From: Gnetum montanum
Taxonomy: Eukaryota > Streptophyta > Gnetopsida > Gnetales > Gnetaceae
DNA: 49,658 nucleotides
Reading direction: 5' to 3'
NCBI GenBank assembly: GCA_015680685.1
Contig: MNCI01002956.1
Location: 1 to 49,658, forward strand
In this document: in pieces, positions 8,935 through 21,493 of the stretch
Position numbering within the stretch: position 1 is the first letter of the stretch
Layout of the letters: every line of letters starts with the position of its first letter
Position numbers and translations under genes: made by a program
Notes under the pieces: generated by a model
Database searches by the model: none
Told to the model about the DNA's origin: nothing
What the model saw: only the letters and a program-made list of their open reading frames with translations

Positions 8935-9804
8935 TGATGAGTGGTGGAGCAATCCAACACCCAATGATACAATTTATGAGTGTTCATGCGTAACCCAATT
9001 ATAATCTAAAAATAGACAATTTTGGTATGCTAGTAATTGAGTTATGTTTGTGATCATTATCTTCCCACTTCGAACTAGTAAGGTCTAATTGTATGGTTTA
9101 GCATGTAGTGAGGCATATGATGATTGATATTGATTGGCCCTTATGGCTCCTAAGTGTAAAGATAATGGAAGTTGAATTGAACACTAAGTGTAACTAATAA
9201 CAGAAATGTAAGTCTTTTCTATCCTAGTGCAATGGATAATTGTTCTTGATTTTCCATACAAGTCTTCGACTCATGTAATTATTACTAGGATTACCATGTA
9301 TCATACTATTGGAAAACCAAGCGATAATACTACTGGGATTACCAAAAGATCACACTTATTGATCAAAATCAGTCGTATCTATTTCATTTACTATTAACAA
9401 GTAAAGTACTGAAGAAAGTAAAGTGTTAACTAAGAAAATGTGGAAGATTATTCTTAGGAAAAAAAAGTAAACTAAGTGATGCTGCAATGATGGGAAATAG
9501 TCTCGATCTTTATTTCCATGCACAAATTATGTGCAAGTATAACTTGCTCAAATAAAACATCGTTCAACTATAATACATCACACTATGGGCATTCACTTTT
9601 CTATTGGTAACTAAGAAAACAAATTGCAAGAGTTCTGCTAAGGAACTGAATGAAAATTTAGTGGATCATGCATCAAAGTGTCATATTTATAGGGTTTCAC
9701 ACATCCTAAGATATCATCTTAACAATGATGTAGCATGAACTAAAATATCATATAAATGATATTGTTTATGCAATATCATTGTGCATCAAAATTTGACTTC
9801 ATCA
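8935..9804 (-). repeat. Element A 3' LTR
   Basis: 870 bp; aligns with 21494-22370 over its full length. On the minus strand it begins TGATGAAGTCAAATTTTGATG and ends CCACCACTCATCA. GATATC/GATATT palindromes lie at about 9705-9785, and the TATA box CCTATAAATATGA is at 9681-9693. Confidence 0.9.
9683..9692 (-). promoter_or_regulatory. TATA box of element A LTR
   Basis: Minus strand CTATAAATAT, about 110 bp after the LTR start and just downstream of the GATATC-type palindromes, the same order as in E1. Confidence 0.6.
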
Positions 9805-9816
9805 TACCCCTATGAC
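9805..9816 (-). promoter_or_regulatory. 3' polypurine tract of element A
   Basis: Minus strand GTCATAGGGGTA directly before the LTR; upstream AACTCGAGGA is shared with E1. Confidence 0.7.
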
Positions 9817-10021
9817 TAACTGGAAACTTCTCCTCGAGTTAAAACAAAATGAGAATAAAATCCCTTACAAAATTAGGAGGTAGATTTGCCTATACATGAC
9901 TAACAAACTATTTACACGAATCTTAATGTTGTAGTTGTGTTTTTCTTTTTTGTTTACAAAATTGACACTAGTTTATGACAAAACAAGAAAACAAGACCAA
10001 ATTGAATAAGCTTGATGTAGC

Positions 10022-12825
10022 CTAAATGCCCAGTGGTGGTGGCTCTTCTATCAACCACTTTCCTTTATCATTGAGCTTTTGAAATTGGTATCAGTTGAGC
10101 AATGCCTCAAGCTTCTCCTCCTCCATTTTGGAGTCATGTATCATCCATTCTTATTGTGCAATGTGTGATGGAGCTAGTACATTGCACAGATAGGGAAGTT
10201 ATAAAAACATTTTTGTTGCCTTGACATACCATGCTGCAAACTACCTTCTTCCCTCTTCATATACTTTAGGAATTTTTCTCAACTCTTGATAATCTGACAT
10301 TCATCTAGCCATGTTAGTTGCAACATCTTTCTACCCCTGGTGGCTAGCCTTAACCACTTCTAATTCTGAGTTTTCTACATCTAACTTTTGTAAAGAATCC
10401 TTTTTGATAGTGAACTCTTTCTTGTACAAAGCATAGATGGTTTCTACTTGCTATTCTAGTTGATTTCTGGGCCTACTTGCTATCAACATGGCCAGGTTAG
10501 CATAATGGAGGTTAGCTAACTCCATGTACTCTATGAGGTCTTCTATCTACAACCTTTTTCTTAATTTTTTTCCTAGTGGACATGGGCTAAACTATCCAAT
10601 ATCTGTTGCCAATTAGGATTTTGTGTTGAAATGATGCTTCTCTTATCCTTTGCCATCTAGATTTCCTTGTTTATCTACTTATACATGCCCACCTAATCTC
10701 TAAAATGTTCTTTGAGTCTTTCATGTTTCTTTGCTTTATTTTTCCATGCACTTGTTTTAATTATGGACTTCTGTTGAATGGTGTCTATCTCCTCCATTGA
10801 GAGGGGTCTGTTTTCTCATACTAGATGGCTCATATCGTGATTGACCCATACTAATTGCTCTCAAAGTTATTAGATGCTCACTTCAAGGAAATTATTTTGG
10901 CATTCAATGTTGGTCAATCAGGCATTCTCTATAGCTATCTATTTATTCTCCCCCTACATGACAATGAGAGCCTTGATATGTGCATAGGTTTGCAATTCAA
11001 CAGTTGAGGCATCCCAAATCACCTTTTCCTTCTCTTGTTCCATCCTCATGTTGTAGTAGATGAGGTGATTGATGTGTTCTATTCTAAACTATTTCAGTTG
11101 GTCAGATGCAATGAATTATGTGGGATCACTTTTCTATGCCCTTAGGATCACAAGCTCTTCTTGTAATCTATGGATCTCATTTTCAGCATGCTCCACCTTA
11201 GTTTTTGCCATGACCAACTTTTCTTTGGTGGTAATTAACTTAGATTAAACTATAGTGACATCACTAGGAATGTCAAAAAGATTCTACATGACCTATCTTG
11301 TCTACAGTATTCTATCGAGTACATCTTCATGATCGATAGGAGTCATTGGTGTACCAGCTAACATGTGAGCATCTCTAGCTCCAAAATGATTGGTTGGTGA
11401 TAAAATAGGAATATTAAAATATTCTTTAATATGATCTGTGATCACTTCTATGGCTTCTACTTCATCTTGATGCTACATTATTATGCCTGTGGCTCCTTCA
11501 CTTGTTTCCATCATTACTTGGAACAATGTAGTGTTCCTGGGTATCTGTTGTGACCATTCTCCCCCTACTCTTAATTGTAATGAGATTTGGCTACTAGTAA
11601 GATCTATTGAGAATGTTGGCCTAACTACATCATTAATTACTTTATAAAGATTGGATCCTTCACATGTTCCCCAATTGATAGTCTTTACAATTTGCTATAG
11701 ATGACTCATTGAAGGTCTATAATCTTGTAGTGGCAGTGGTGGAACTTGCTATTGCTATATTTGCTATTTTTGCTATTATTGTTGCCTAGTCTATTGTTGA
11801 AAACTAAGCTCGACCTATTACTACTAAGTATAAGCTAAAGTGCTACTAGTAAGCATGGTGCTTGTAGTTCCCCTAGTTCCTACTAATTGTTCCACTTGAT
11901 CTTTCTTTGGAGGCATCATTTTGAGCATTTCTACATATGAGGTTTTCTGAGCTTTTCTAGGGATGTCATTGGTGTACCCTAGGATTCTCGCTCACCTACA
12001 TAGCTTCTTGATAAGGCAAGGAAATGGAAGTGTTAGCTTCCATACCTTTGTATCCTCAAACTGCCTTTGAATCTCAAGGAAGTAGAGATGGGCAATGTTT
12101 GCGTTGAATTTCCGCATAAAAATGGTGCTTCCTCTAGCTACATAAGTTGATATTCTATTCTTTTTTATAGGACTAGGTGATAGGTACCATTCTTGAAATA
12201 AATTTTCTCTTTTTCAGTTAGCTCACTATAATATTTTTCCTCCTTCCCATATGTCCATTACAACAACAATTTCCTTGAATGTATGTTAAACCTCATGGAG
12301 TTGTGTCACTTTTGCCCCTTCATTGGGCACATTAAAGGCTTTAGCAATTGCCTTTACAAAGTAAGATACTAAGACTCCTTCAATTTTGACCGTTGCATCA
12401 GCTTGCTTGTTGTGCCAATATTGGTATGTCTCTCCTAAATACCATTCATCACTACTTGATATTGTAGGCCATAATGTTGACACGTGGAGTTGTGTCTTCA
12501 CTATTTCTAGAGAAAATTCCATAAATGCATTAAAATTTAGCTCTACAGTCACTATGGAAATAATTGATTTTTCCTAAATGACCTGGAGGGATTCCAATGA
12601 TAGCATGGAGTGCTATCCTTGCTCTAATGCTTATGGAACTTTGGCCTTCACTTTGGCAAATTGATCTATGGTAGGGGTTTATTAATGGATGCTAAAAGAC
12701 TATGCCTCTTTCTTTGCATGCTCTTCCTATATGGTTTGTTCCGTTATTCAACCTCTTCCACAACCTCTTGGTCTTTTGCTTGCTAGCTATGAAAGTCCTC
12801 CTTCTGCTCCTCTTTTTGGGGCCAT
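10022..12825 (-). pseudogene. 3' ORF of element A (env-position ORF; transposon-protein-like domain plus coiled coil)
   Basis: It starts ATGGCCCCAAAAAGAGG at 12825 (MAPKRG, as in E1) and ends at a TAG at 10022-10024: about 930 codons with many stops and at least one frame change, since start and end are not in phase. Residues about 90-300 (12552 to 11919) share one frame and contain YLGETYQYWHNKQADA, VLVSYFVKAIAKAFNVPNEG and TLPFPCLIKKLCR, then MMPPKKDQVEQLVG. This looks like the family named putative plant transposon protein. Next comes a Gln-rich stretch near 11760, a long coiled coil (AKTKVEHAENEIHRLQEELV) and the end EEEKLEALL and IEEPPPLGI. It lies between integrase and the 3' LTR. Function unknown. 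Confidence 0.65.
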
Positions 12826-12835
12826 TTGCAATCAA
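12826..12835 (-). promoter_or_regulatory. Decayed splice acceptor before the 3' ORF of A
   Basis: Minus strand TTGATTGCAA abuts the ATG. E1 has GTGATTGCAG in this place, so the final AG has become AA. Confidence 0.4.
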
Positions 12836-13089
12836 CAAGGATTTGGGAATTATTAAAATGTTTACACCAATTTTTAATAGCTCATTTTCTTACTCATACC
12901 CTTAGCTAGAATAAGTTCTTAGCTCATTATGATTGCAAAGTTAGGAAAATTTTCAAAAAGGATCCCTTTAAGTATTATTTCTTTTACAACCCTTCATCGT
13001 TATCAATTTTGTTCTTATTTATGACCTAAAATAGTTGGTATGGTACATTAAGTGGATTTTTTAAGTGTTTATGGTCTTTATTTGATTAA

Positions 13090-13201
13090 NNNNNNNNNNN
13101 NNNNNNNNNNNNNNNNNNNNNNNNNNNNNNNNNNNNNNNNNNNNNNNNNNNNNNNNNNNNNNNNNNNNNNNNNNNNNNNNNNNNNNNNNNNNNNNNNNNN
13201 N
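13090..13201. other. Assembly gap (112 N)
   Basis: A run of N inside element A, between the start of the 3' ORF and the internal purine tract. The true length of the missing sequence is unknown. Confidence 0.99.
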
Positions 13202-13221
13202 CCCCCTCCCCAACAACTAAG
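13202..13221 (-). promoter_or_regulatory. Internal polypurine tract of element A
   Basis: Minus strand CTTAGTTGTTGGGGAGGGGG, cut by the gap. It matches 4569-4587 of E1. Confidence 0.45.
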
Positions 13222-13404
13222 TTGAGAGCTCTATGATCAACAATGTTCAAGAATTTAGAAAATCAAAGCTACGAGGGTGAAGTTATGAGTGTTAGAAGTT
13301 GTGGTGTTAAAGCTCTTTGTTTGGAAGAAAAAAAATTGGCAAAACTCTCTTCTTTGAAAAATGAGGAATGAAATTTTTTTTCGAACTTCCCTATGCTATA
13401 TATT

Positions 13405-13495
13405 CTATTTTATAGGGACGATATCATAGATCATATATCATAGATACAACATTGTAGGCCCTTTCATATCATAGCTACAATATCACCATGGAAAT
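13405..13495 (-). promoter_or_regulatory. U3-like block inside element A: GATATC palindromes then TATA box
   Basis: On the minus strand, repeated TATGATATC/GATATTG units (13495 to 13418) are followed at once by CCCTATAAAATAG. This is the same order as in the LTRs of A and E1. It lies between integrase and the 3' ORF, about 0.6 kb before the 3' ORF start plus the gap. It is either a fragment of another LTR or an internal promoter for the 3' ORF. Confidence 0.4.
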
Positions 13496-15129
13496 TTTCA
13501 AATTTTGCTTGGAAATTTCAAACAAAAAATAAGTTAAATGAAATGTTTGGAAGATGTGAAGCATGTCTAGAGGGTTCTAGACCATTAATAATGCACAACA
13601 TTTAAGAATTTGGTGTATAAAGCTTATAAAGAAGGAATATTAGGCTATGAAAGTTTATTAAGTGTTTTGGATGGATAAGAGATGGGTAATGAAGTTTTAC
13701 TGTTTAAATGGATTTCAAGATGTTAAGGGAAGTCTTTTATTGAGTCATTCAATGTTTTAGAAGGCATACAATAATGTGGATTTACATGCCAAGCATGAGA
13801 TACAATAGCTATATAAGTGAGTCCTCCCCAAAGCAGGCTCAAACACTTAATGCCCTTGCATAATCATGCCTCAAAGTGTCCTGAGGAACTCAAGGAGTTG
13901 AATGTAGTGCATACCTATCTAGAAATACACACATCTTAGTATCACCATGTTGGTAAAATGATGCTATCCTATACAAGACCATAAGTTATGATTAATTATA
14001 TAGTAAGATGAGATGGATGTAGAATGGATTGTAGAAATCAGGATGTGAGGTGTCTTACCATAGGCATAATGAAATCTTGTGTTGTATTAGTGGTTAAAGT
14101 AATCATTAGCCATTTTTTCCAAGATTCAAACCAAGTCTAGACCACTTCCAATCACATTGCATTGTGTTACCTCTCAGATTCACAACCATAAAACTATTAC
14201 TATTGCAACAAGTATCATAACTTGGCATTATGTTCGAGGGAGGAGTTTATTCATTGCACGTTATTATTATTTTATAAAACTTCTAAGAAGCTACCTACCT
14301 TCAACCATGGATAACATGTCTTTCTAGTGGAACCCCTAGAAACTTATTCTATGTATGTGTTGTAATTTTTTTATACCAACCTTACCAAAGGACTATATTT
14401 TAGCATGGGTAACAAGCCTATCTAGTAACATGGTAATGCAACACTTATTGTACTCTTACTTTCATTTTTTTTAGATTTAAAAGGATATTGTTACAACCTT
14501 AGCAACATGATAGAACATACAATAGTGGTTCAAGAGATTCCACAAATTCCCTTGATGTTACACCTTTCACATTCCCACTTGGTTCTTCACTTTTCTATCC
14601 AAGCTAAATGATCATAGGTTTATTCTTAGTTTTACTAGATAAATATTATCATTATGGCCATGGTAAGAACCTCTTATTTCTTGGAATTGATGGATGAATG
14701 CTATGGTCTCATTGTATAAATAATTAGTCCCTTATGACGTGATATCATAGAGAAACATTCACCTTATTAGACTACATCTTGTCTTATTCTTGGTGTGTTT
14801 TCTTAAAAATTCACAAACACATGTACAAGTAAAATAAAAGCAAAGTATGAATAATTGTAAAAGATATTAATAATGAAAGGTATGATAAAAATTAAAAATG
14901 TTAAAAGAATGAAAATCAATAAGGATTGAAAAATGTCAAGAAAGTACAAAATGAATAAGAAATTGAAAAGGATAAAACAATGGAGAAAATGTATCAAGAA
15001 AGTAGAAAAAATGAAAAGAAAATGAAAATTCAGGAAAGTACCTATGTGTCTAGATAGAAATCCCCATGACTATCATGAGAACTAACAATTCTAAAGAGGG
15101 AACAAGCTAAAGATGTTTGGACTAATTGG
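13496..15129 (-). other. Non-coding spacer of element A between integrase and 3' ORF
   Basis: AT-rich, no conserved protein motif in any frame. Open stretches such as 14803-14997 are Phe/Leu/Ile-rich products of AT-rich DNA. I see nothing else here. Confidence 0.55.
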
Positions 15130-16475
15130 GTAGATTCCTTGAGAATAGTGGGAGATTCATGATAGAGTTTGACCTATTTAATATTGACAAAAATGAGCTT
15201 ATGTGGATTAGATAGGTGATGAATGTGTAAGGTACCTAAAAGGTTAAGTTGATTGAATAATGTATGGTCCTTCCTAAAGCATTTAATATTTAGCCTTTTT
15301 TGGCACATGATTAGGATTATAGTAAAGGATCTTATCTCCTGGTTGTATTATCACTTTCCTTATCCATGCATCATGTCTATGTTTGGAGTAATGCTTATGG
15401 ATCTCATTGTGCATTAGTGCTACTAGCCTATTTTCATCTAAGAGATTCAAATTCATTGATCATTCCTTTTGGGCTATGCTTAAGCTTAGGTTAATTTCAC
15501 TAGTAGTAGCTAAACTTCAAAGATTTTCTTGGATTGGTAGCGTTGATAATATTCCATAAACTAGCTTGTATGGAGAATATCCAATGGGTAATTTCCATGA
15601 TGTTCCATAGGCCCATAGAGCATCATTAAGTTTAGTGCTCCAATCTTTTCTAAACCTACTAACTATTCTAGTTCATATTCTAGTGAGATCATGGTTAATA
15701 ACCTCCATTTGACCATTGGCTTGGGGATGATATGGTGTGGTTAACTTATGATTGACTCCAAATTGTTGCATGAACTTTTTAAAGGTAGCATTAGTAAAAT
15801 GAGTTCCATTGTCTAATATAAACATTTTAGGTACTTCAAATCTGTTTACCATATTTTATTGGAAGAAGTTGGTAACTTTCTTGGCTGTGTAATCTTTAAC
15901 TACTGCTACCTCTGCCCACTTAGTACAATAATCCACAGTCACAATAATGTATGCTTTTCCATTTGACATAGGTGTTATGGGCCCCATGAAATCAATTCCC
16001 CATATATCAAATGGTTCCAAAGGTTGTATCTACTATTGTGGTCCTTCATCTTTTGTCATCATTCCTCCATCTTGCTAGCACCTTTCACAAGACTATGCAA
16101 CATTTTTACTGTCTCTAAACAAAGTAGACTAGAAGTAGCTATCCATCATTAGCTTTAGTGTCTTTCTACACCCTACATAGTGACCACCACATGGGCCTTT
16201 ATGGGAATCTTGTAGAGCTCATTATTGATCACACTTTGGCACACACCATCTAACTAATCCATCTACATAAATCTTGTATATATATATTCACTAATTTCCA
16301 TGTATCTTTTTACCTTGTGAAGAAATTGCTCTTTTTACTTCTTGTTCCACTTAGCAAGAAGCTTGTGTTATCAAATAAAGCATAAATTCATCTATCCATG
16401 ACTTTCTTATTAAGTCTATAGCCATCACTATCTTTGTAAACAAATTCTCATTGAGGAATTTTTTGGATACTAGTT
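15130..16475 (-). pseudogene. pol: Integrase of element A
   Basis: Minus strand. The zinc-binding N-terminus has SHKGPCGGHYVGCRKT and, further on, SCERCQQDGG-like text (His-His-Cys-Cys). The catalytic core has [12 protein letters not shown] (first Asp), FILDNGTHFTN (second Asp) and HPQANGQMEVIN (Glu). The C-terminal part keeps GDKILYYN and EGPYIIQST-like text, ending near 15130. This is the normal size for a plant Ty3/gypsy integrase. The core fits the Athila type ([13 protein letters not shown]). Stops occur throughout, so it is inactive. It would join element cDNA ends to host DNA with a 5-bp stagger. Confidence 0.85.
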
Positions 16476-16960
16476 CTATATAATTTTGTGAATCCCATCT
16501 TAACCTTGAAAAATGATCAGCTACAACATTTTCCATGCCCTTTTTGTTGATCATTGTAATATCAAATTCTTGTAGAATCACAAGCAATCTAATCACACTA
16601 GGACTTACTATTGGCTTGTTCATAAGAAAACAGATGACACTATGATCAGTATGGACATAAATTTGATACCTAATCATGTAATGTCAAAAATTTTCTAGTC
16701 CATACACCATGGCCATGAGCTCCTTTTCTATTGTGATGTAGTTCAATTGTGCTTCAGTGATACTTTAGCTAACACAGTGTATGTAGTAGGGGCTCTTTTG
16801 ATCATCTAACTGGGTCAATAGTGCACCAAGCACATAGTTGAAAGCATTTATCATAATATGAAAATGATTGAACCAATCCAGAGCTTAAAGGATTGGTGTC
16901 TCAATAAATTTCTATTTTAGATTTTTGAATGTGTTTTCACAAGATTCTATCCATTCAAAG
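16351..16960 (-). pseudogene. pol: RNase H of element A
   Basis: Minus strand. The best-preserved part is IYVHTDHSVICFLMNKPI (the conserved TDHxAlxxL segment), then RLLVILQEFDITMINKKGMEN and VVADHFSRL, the usual RNase H to integrase link. The upstream half (to about 16960) is broken by stops and frame changes but keeps text like EPLLHTLC and ELHHNRKGA. RNase H removes the RNA strand during reverse transcription. Confidence 0.8.
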
Positions 16961-16999
16961 GGTGCATCCTTCTTCACTAGTTCTACTAATAGTTTTGCA

Positions 17000-18010
17000 A
17001 TCTTAGAAGAATTCTCTATGAACATCCAATAGTATTCTATATGGCCTAAGAATGATCTAACATCTTTCACTATCTGTGGCCTCTAAGTAATGTTTTGAAT
17101 GACTCTTATCTTGTCATGTCCCACTTCTATACCTTTCTAAGAAATTTTATGTCCCAACACTATTCCATCCTGGACCATAAAGTGGCTTTTCTACCAATTG
17201 AGCTTAAGATTTGTTTGCATACATCTTTTCAATACCTGCTCTAATTAGTCCAATGCTTGCTTAAAATCTAGCCCACAGGTTGAAAATTCATCCATGAACA
17301 CTTCAATGCCATTTCAAATTTATTTCCAGAAGATGTTGAGTATGAGTCTCTAGAATGCGGTGAGGACATTGCAAAGACCAAATGCATTTGTTTATAGGAA
17401 AATGTTCCCAATGGACTAGTGAATGTTATTTTTAGTTGGTCCTCAAATGCAATGAAAATATTATTGTATCTACTATAACCATCCAAAAAGCTATAGTACT
17501 CATGTCCTACAATAGTGTCTAGGTCCTAGTCAACAAATGGCAATGGAAAGTTATCGTTAAATGTGGCAACATTCAAAAATCAAAAATTAATACACACTCA
17601 CCAGTTTCCCTCCTTCTTTGGAAAAATTACTAAGGAACTAAGCCATTTACTATCCATAATAGGATAAATGAATCCTACCTTCAATAATTTCTCCAACGCC
17701 TACTTGACTACTTCTTTTAATTTTAGATTGAGCCTTCTTTCGGGTTGGCTTCATGGTTTAACTACTAGATTGATATATATCCAATGTTAATAAATTCTTG
17801 GATCACTACTTATGATATCATCATAAGACCATGCAAATTCTATCAGCCACTTGTTGACTACATCTATGAACTTTCTCTTCTAATCTTTATTCAAGTTGAC
17901 ATTAATTATTACTAGCTTCTTATTGTTTAAGAAAGCATACTCTAATGCTACCAATAGGGCCTTTGGTTCTAATAGTTCTAGCTCTACAATGTTTGGGATT
18001 GCTAAATATC
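17000..18010 (-). pseudogene. pol: Reverse transcriptase of element A
   Basis: Minus strand, broken by stops and small indels. Recognisable parts are DGYSRYNNIFIAFEDQLK (fingers/palm), TFTSPLGTFSYKQMHLVF, and EVFMDEFSTCG at about 17290, where the usual FMDD active site reads FMDE, so one catalytic Asp is lost. The upstream KEGGNW-like strand lies near 17600. It follows the protease and precedes RNase H in the usual Ty3/gypsy order. Confidence 0.8.
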
Positions 18011-18299
18011 CCTAATCTGTTTCTTCTTCCTGACCTATATGTGGGTAGAAGTGCCTTCTCCTTAACTATTTCAACTTATTAGTTTCTTCTACATAGGCAT
18101 TGACAATCTGATTTGTTAGTTTCATGTATTTGTTGTTTTTAGTTTCTTCATCTATTACCAATCCATGGATGCCATCCTATTGAGTGGATGACGCATATAT
18201 ACATTTTTACACACACATTTTCTCTATAAAATTCTTGCATGCTTTAGCATTTTTCTATTGAATTATCCATATCCTTTGCATGCAGTTGTACTCATTATT

Positions 18300-18720
18300 G
18301 CTATATGCAATACATGGAACTCTAAGTCTTTGAATGATATCAACTTCATCTTCCTTGGATATTTCCAAGGAGAAATCTTGAATACCAAGCTTGGCATCAA
18401 TAGTGCTAAGCTAAGCCCTTTTCATTATGATTGAGAATTCTCCCTTGTTCTTACCGACATGAATAACCAGGAAATCTATAAGGTAGGACCAACCACTAAT
18501 GATAGTAATCACATCATCCACCTATCATAGTGGGATTGTGATTGACTGATTTACAAGCTCTAACTAGATTTTTCTCTTATTCAATCATGGTAGATTCTAG
18601 GTCTAATACATGTCTTATGATATCAGTTTTACTCCTAACCTTGAATCAAGTAAAGCCTTACATGGTTTGTGCCCTACTACTTCTAGGTACACCTAGGGAC
18701 TTCCTAGATTTTATTGTTTT
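18300..18720 (-). pseudogene. pro: Aspartic protease region of element A
   Basis: Minus strand. The C-terminal part has text equivalent to MGRAWLSTIDA in element B, followed by EISKEDEVDIIQRL and VPCIAYSN. The active-site part near 18600 is heavily decayed. It is placed here by alignment with 47425-47900 of element B. The enzyme would cleave the Gag-Pol polyprotein. Confidence 0.6.
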
Positions 18721-18899
18721 TGCAGAAGTCCTCTTATCTTAATCTAATGGGTAATACTTTGTGTCATCATAACAATTCTGATGTTTGCATTATTTGATGG
18801 TGGAAGCTTATGACTTCTAGTAGGACTAGATGTGGATGGAGTAGGAGTAGATGTAAGCCCCATCCTTCGAACCTTTTCTAGACTTGTTTGAAAGAATGG

Positions 18900-21351
18900 T
18901 CATTTCTTGGATTTTGGTTCATGTGTGATCACTTCCTCCTACATGTTAACTACCTTGGTTGCAATTTTTTGTTGCTATTAAGATGGTAGTTCCCCTTGGA
19001 TTATAGGAGGTGGCACTAGTGGCAAGGGATTGGGATGTTGATTTGAGGAACTAGTTGCTTGTGGATGCATGTATGAGTTTGAGTCTATTCTTGGTGGTGT
19101 TGGTCTATGGTATTTAGCTGAATAATATTTTGAAGCCTGAATGACTACATTTCTTGGAGAAATTGGATGTTATACATAGTATCCATATAGATATGGTTGC
19201 TGATATGGGTACTATTGGCATGGTGGTGGCATGGTCCACGATCGTGGTAGCTGTTACTACTAGTGGTACTACTCTTGTGGCTATGGATAGGCTTCACTAG
19301 GATAGTATGTGGGTTGGAAGGCTTTCTTGTAGTCACCTTGAGGTTAAGGTAACCATTTGGGCATATGTTTTTTGATAATGTTTGGGGTTAAGTCCATATA
19401 CCCTTGTCTCTTGTAGGTGTGCCATTCCAGGACAACATCCTTTGGGATGTTCGTATTGGCATATAGCACATCCTTCCTCATCTTTGGATATTATTTCTAA
19501 ACATTTTCCTTTCAATCAAAATCTTTGGTAAGTCCATATTATTTCTTGTAGTCACTGAAGCCACATTTTCCTTTCATTCAAAATCTCTTTTTTTCTTCTT
19601 ATCCTTACCTTTATTGAAGGCTTTCTTAGTTCATTCCTTCATAATCTTTAAAGCTATTTCAAACTTCTCATTAATCGAATCCCACATCTTTTCTAACTTA
19701 GTTGTGATGCTAGTGATAGATTTCTAAATGGGTAGAGTCTTCTTTTGAATCAACTAGTCCAAGGTCTCTTCTTCTTGTGGGTCACAAACTCTTACATCCC
19801 TTTTTCAAATGGATGGATCTCTATTATATTCTTCTACTGATTCTCTTTTTCTTAATTTTACCTCTTCCTTAGCCACTTAATCAATTAACCTTTGTATCCG
19901 ATGGGCAGACATTTTGGATAATCAGCCTTAGGCATAAACCCTAAGGGTCTCTTTGGTTTTATTTTGAAGCCCATCAATAATGTGCCTTAGTTGCTCCTAT
20001 TGAGAAAATACATGGCTTGGGCACCTATATAGTAGTAAGTATTATTGGCCCATTGCTGCATCAAGGGATTCATGGATCCCTTATTTCCATCCTTGGATCT
20101 ATTTTCTTAAATTACACACATGGGAATAAGTTTTATATTTGTCATTGAAAAGTTCCAACATGGTACTCCATCTCTTGATTGATTCTAGTTTAAGTGATCT
20201 ATACCATCTTTTAACTTCTTTTGTAAGTGTCCTTGAGAACAACTTTAGTTTATATTAATCACTTTCTATATTTTTTAGGGCACAAGCATCATGGAATGCC
20301 TAAAGGTGGTGTTGAGGATTAGCATTATAATCACCTTCAAATTTGGGAATGTTATTCATGTCTAGCTACTTGATGCAACTATCCCTAATGTGCTTGGTTG
20401 GTATATAAATAACTTCCTAGATATTGATCATATTATGGATTTTCAATAGGGGTTCATCATTGTGATCAAGTTCATGAGATCTATTGTAGTAGTGCCTCCT
20501 TCAGTGCTCATACCTCTCTCAATCCTCTCTTCTTTCCCTATGCATCCTTAGTTCATGGTCTTCATCTTCCTCATTGGAGTATCCTGGGTAATGGTCATAC
20601 TGATCATGAGTTCTATACTCTTCCCTATTATGGTCTTAGTGTCTTTGTCTCTTTTTGTTCGAGTCCATCGACGATCATGAGGATGAAGATGAGGCTATAG
20701 GAGAACAATGTTTTCTTGTCCTCCCTCGATGACTATGGTATTCCTCATTGTGGAATTCAATAGAATCTCTTGCCCGTGAGATTTTCTTGTGCTTGGAGTT
20801 TGTTGCCTCCCTTATAGGTGTCTCTACTAGGGCAAAACGTAATTGAACTTTGATAGGTTCTTCAAGGTAGATGATAGAAGTTTGAGAAGGATCTTGATGA
20901 TGCTAGTGAAGGCTCTCTATAATAAATGCATCTCCAACAAGTTCTTCTAGGAAAAATGGAGCATTATCTTTCTTTCCTTTGTTATGTACATGTTTAATCT
21001 CAATATTAGCATCTCTTTTCATTTGTGCCTCTATGGGCTAGTGTGGTCTTGTCATGTGCTTAGTCACATGGTATCCTTCCTGTATGTGGTTCAAGTTCAT
21101 CCCCCTCAAGGCAGTGTGGACCATACTAAGTGTTGAACACTCTGGAGGTAGGACTATGTTGCCCTATATGTCTCTCCACCTCATTTGTCATCTTGATGAA
21201 AGATGAAAGTAAAGTATAAATAGTATAGATCAATGTAAGCATATGTGATTCTAGTTTTCATGGGCATCACCTAATATTCTTCATCACTAGTTCTATCATT
21301 TCCTCTTTGTAGTTCTTTGGTAGGTGATGATTTGTCTCTAAGTGAAGCCAT
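18900..21351 (-). pseudogene. gag: Gag of element A with CCHC zinc knuckle
   Basis: Starts MASLRDKSSPTKELQ at 21351, about 120 bp after the primer site. The Gag core lies at about 20400-19950: NIPKFEGDYNANPQHHL, KRWYRSLK, IQGWK and IIDGLQNKTKETLRVYA, which aligns with the Gag of E1. A zinc knuckle, CAICQYEHPKGCCP, lies at 19429-19470 (E1 lacks it). A His-, Tyr-, Ser-rich linker (19145-19336) then leads to the protease. Many stops. The product would form the capsid and bind the element RNA. Confidence 0.82.
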
Positions 21352-21473
21352 GTTGAAATTGTGATGCTTGTTAAGTGTGTGTGTTTTCAAGCTTACTTAA
21401 AGATTATAAGTTTTAACTTTGAATTACTGATACAACAAGCTTTTTAAAATTAATTACTTAGCACACATTAACT

Positions 21474-21492
21474 ATCCTTGACAATGACACTA
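21474..21492 (-). other. Primer binding site of element A, tRNA-Asp type, decayed
   Basis: Minus strand TAGTGTCATTGTCAAGGAT, one base from the LTR. Compared with the tRNA-Asp complement, every difference is a G-to-A or C-to-T transition. Confidence 0.75.
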
Positions 21493-21493
21493 A

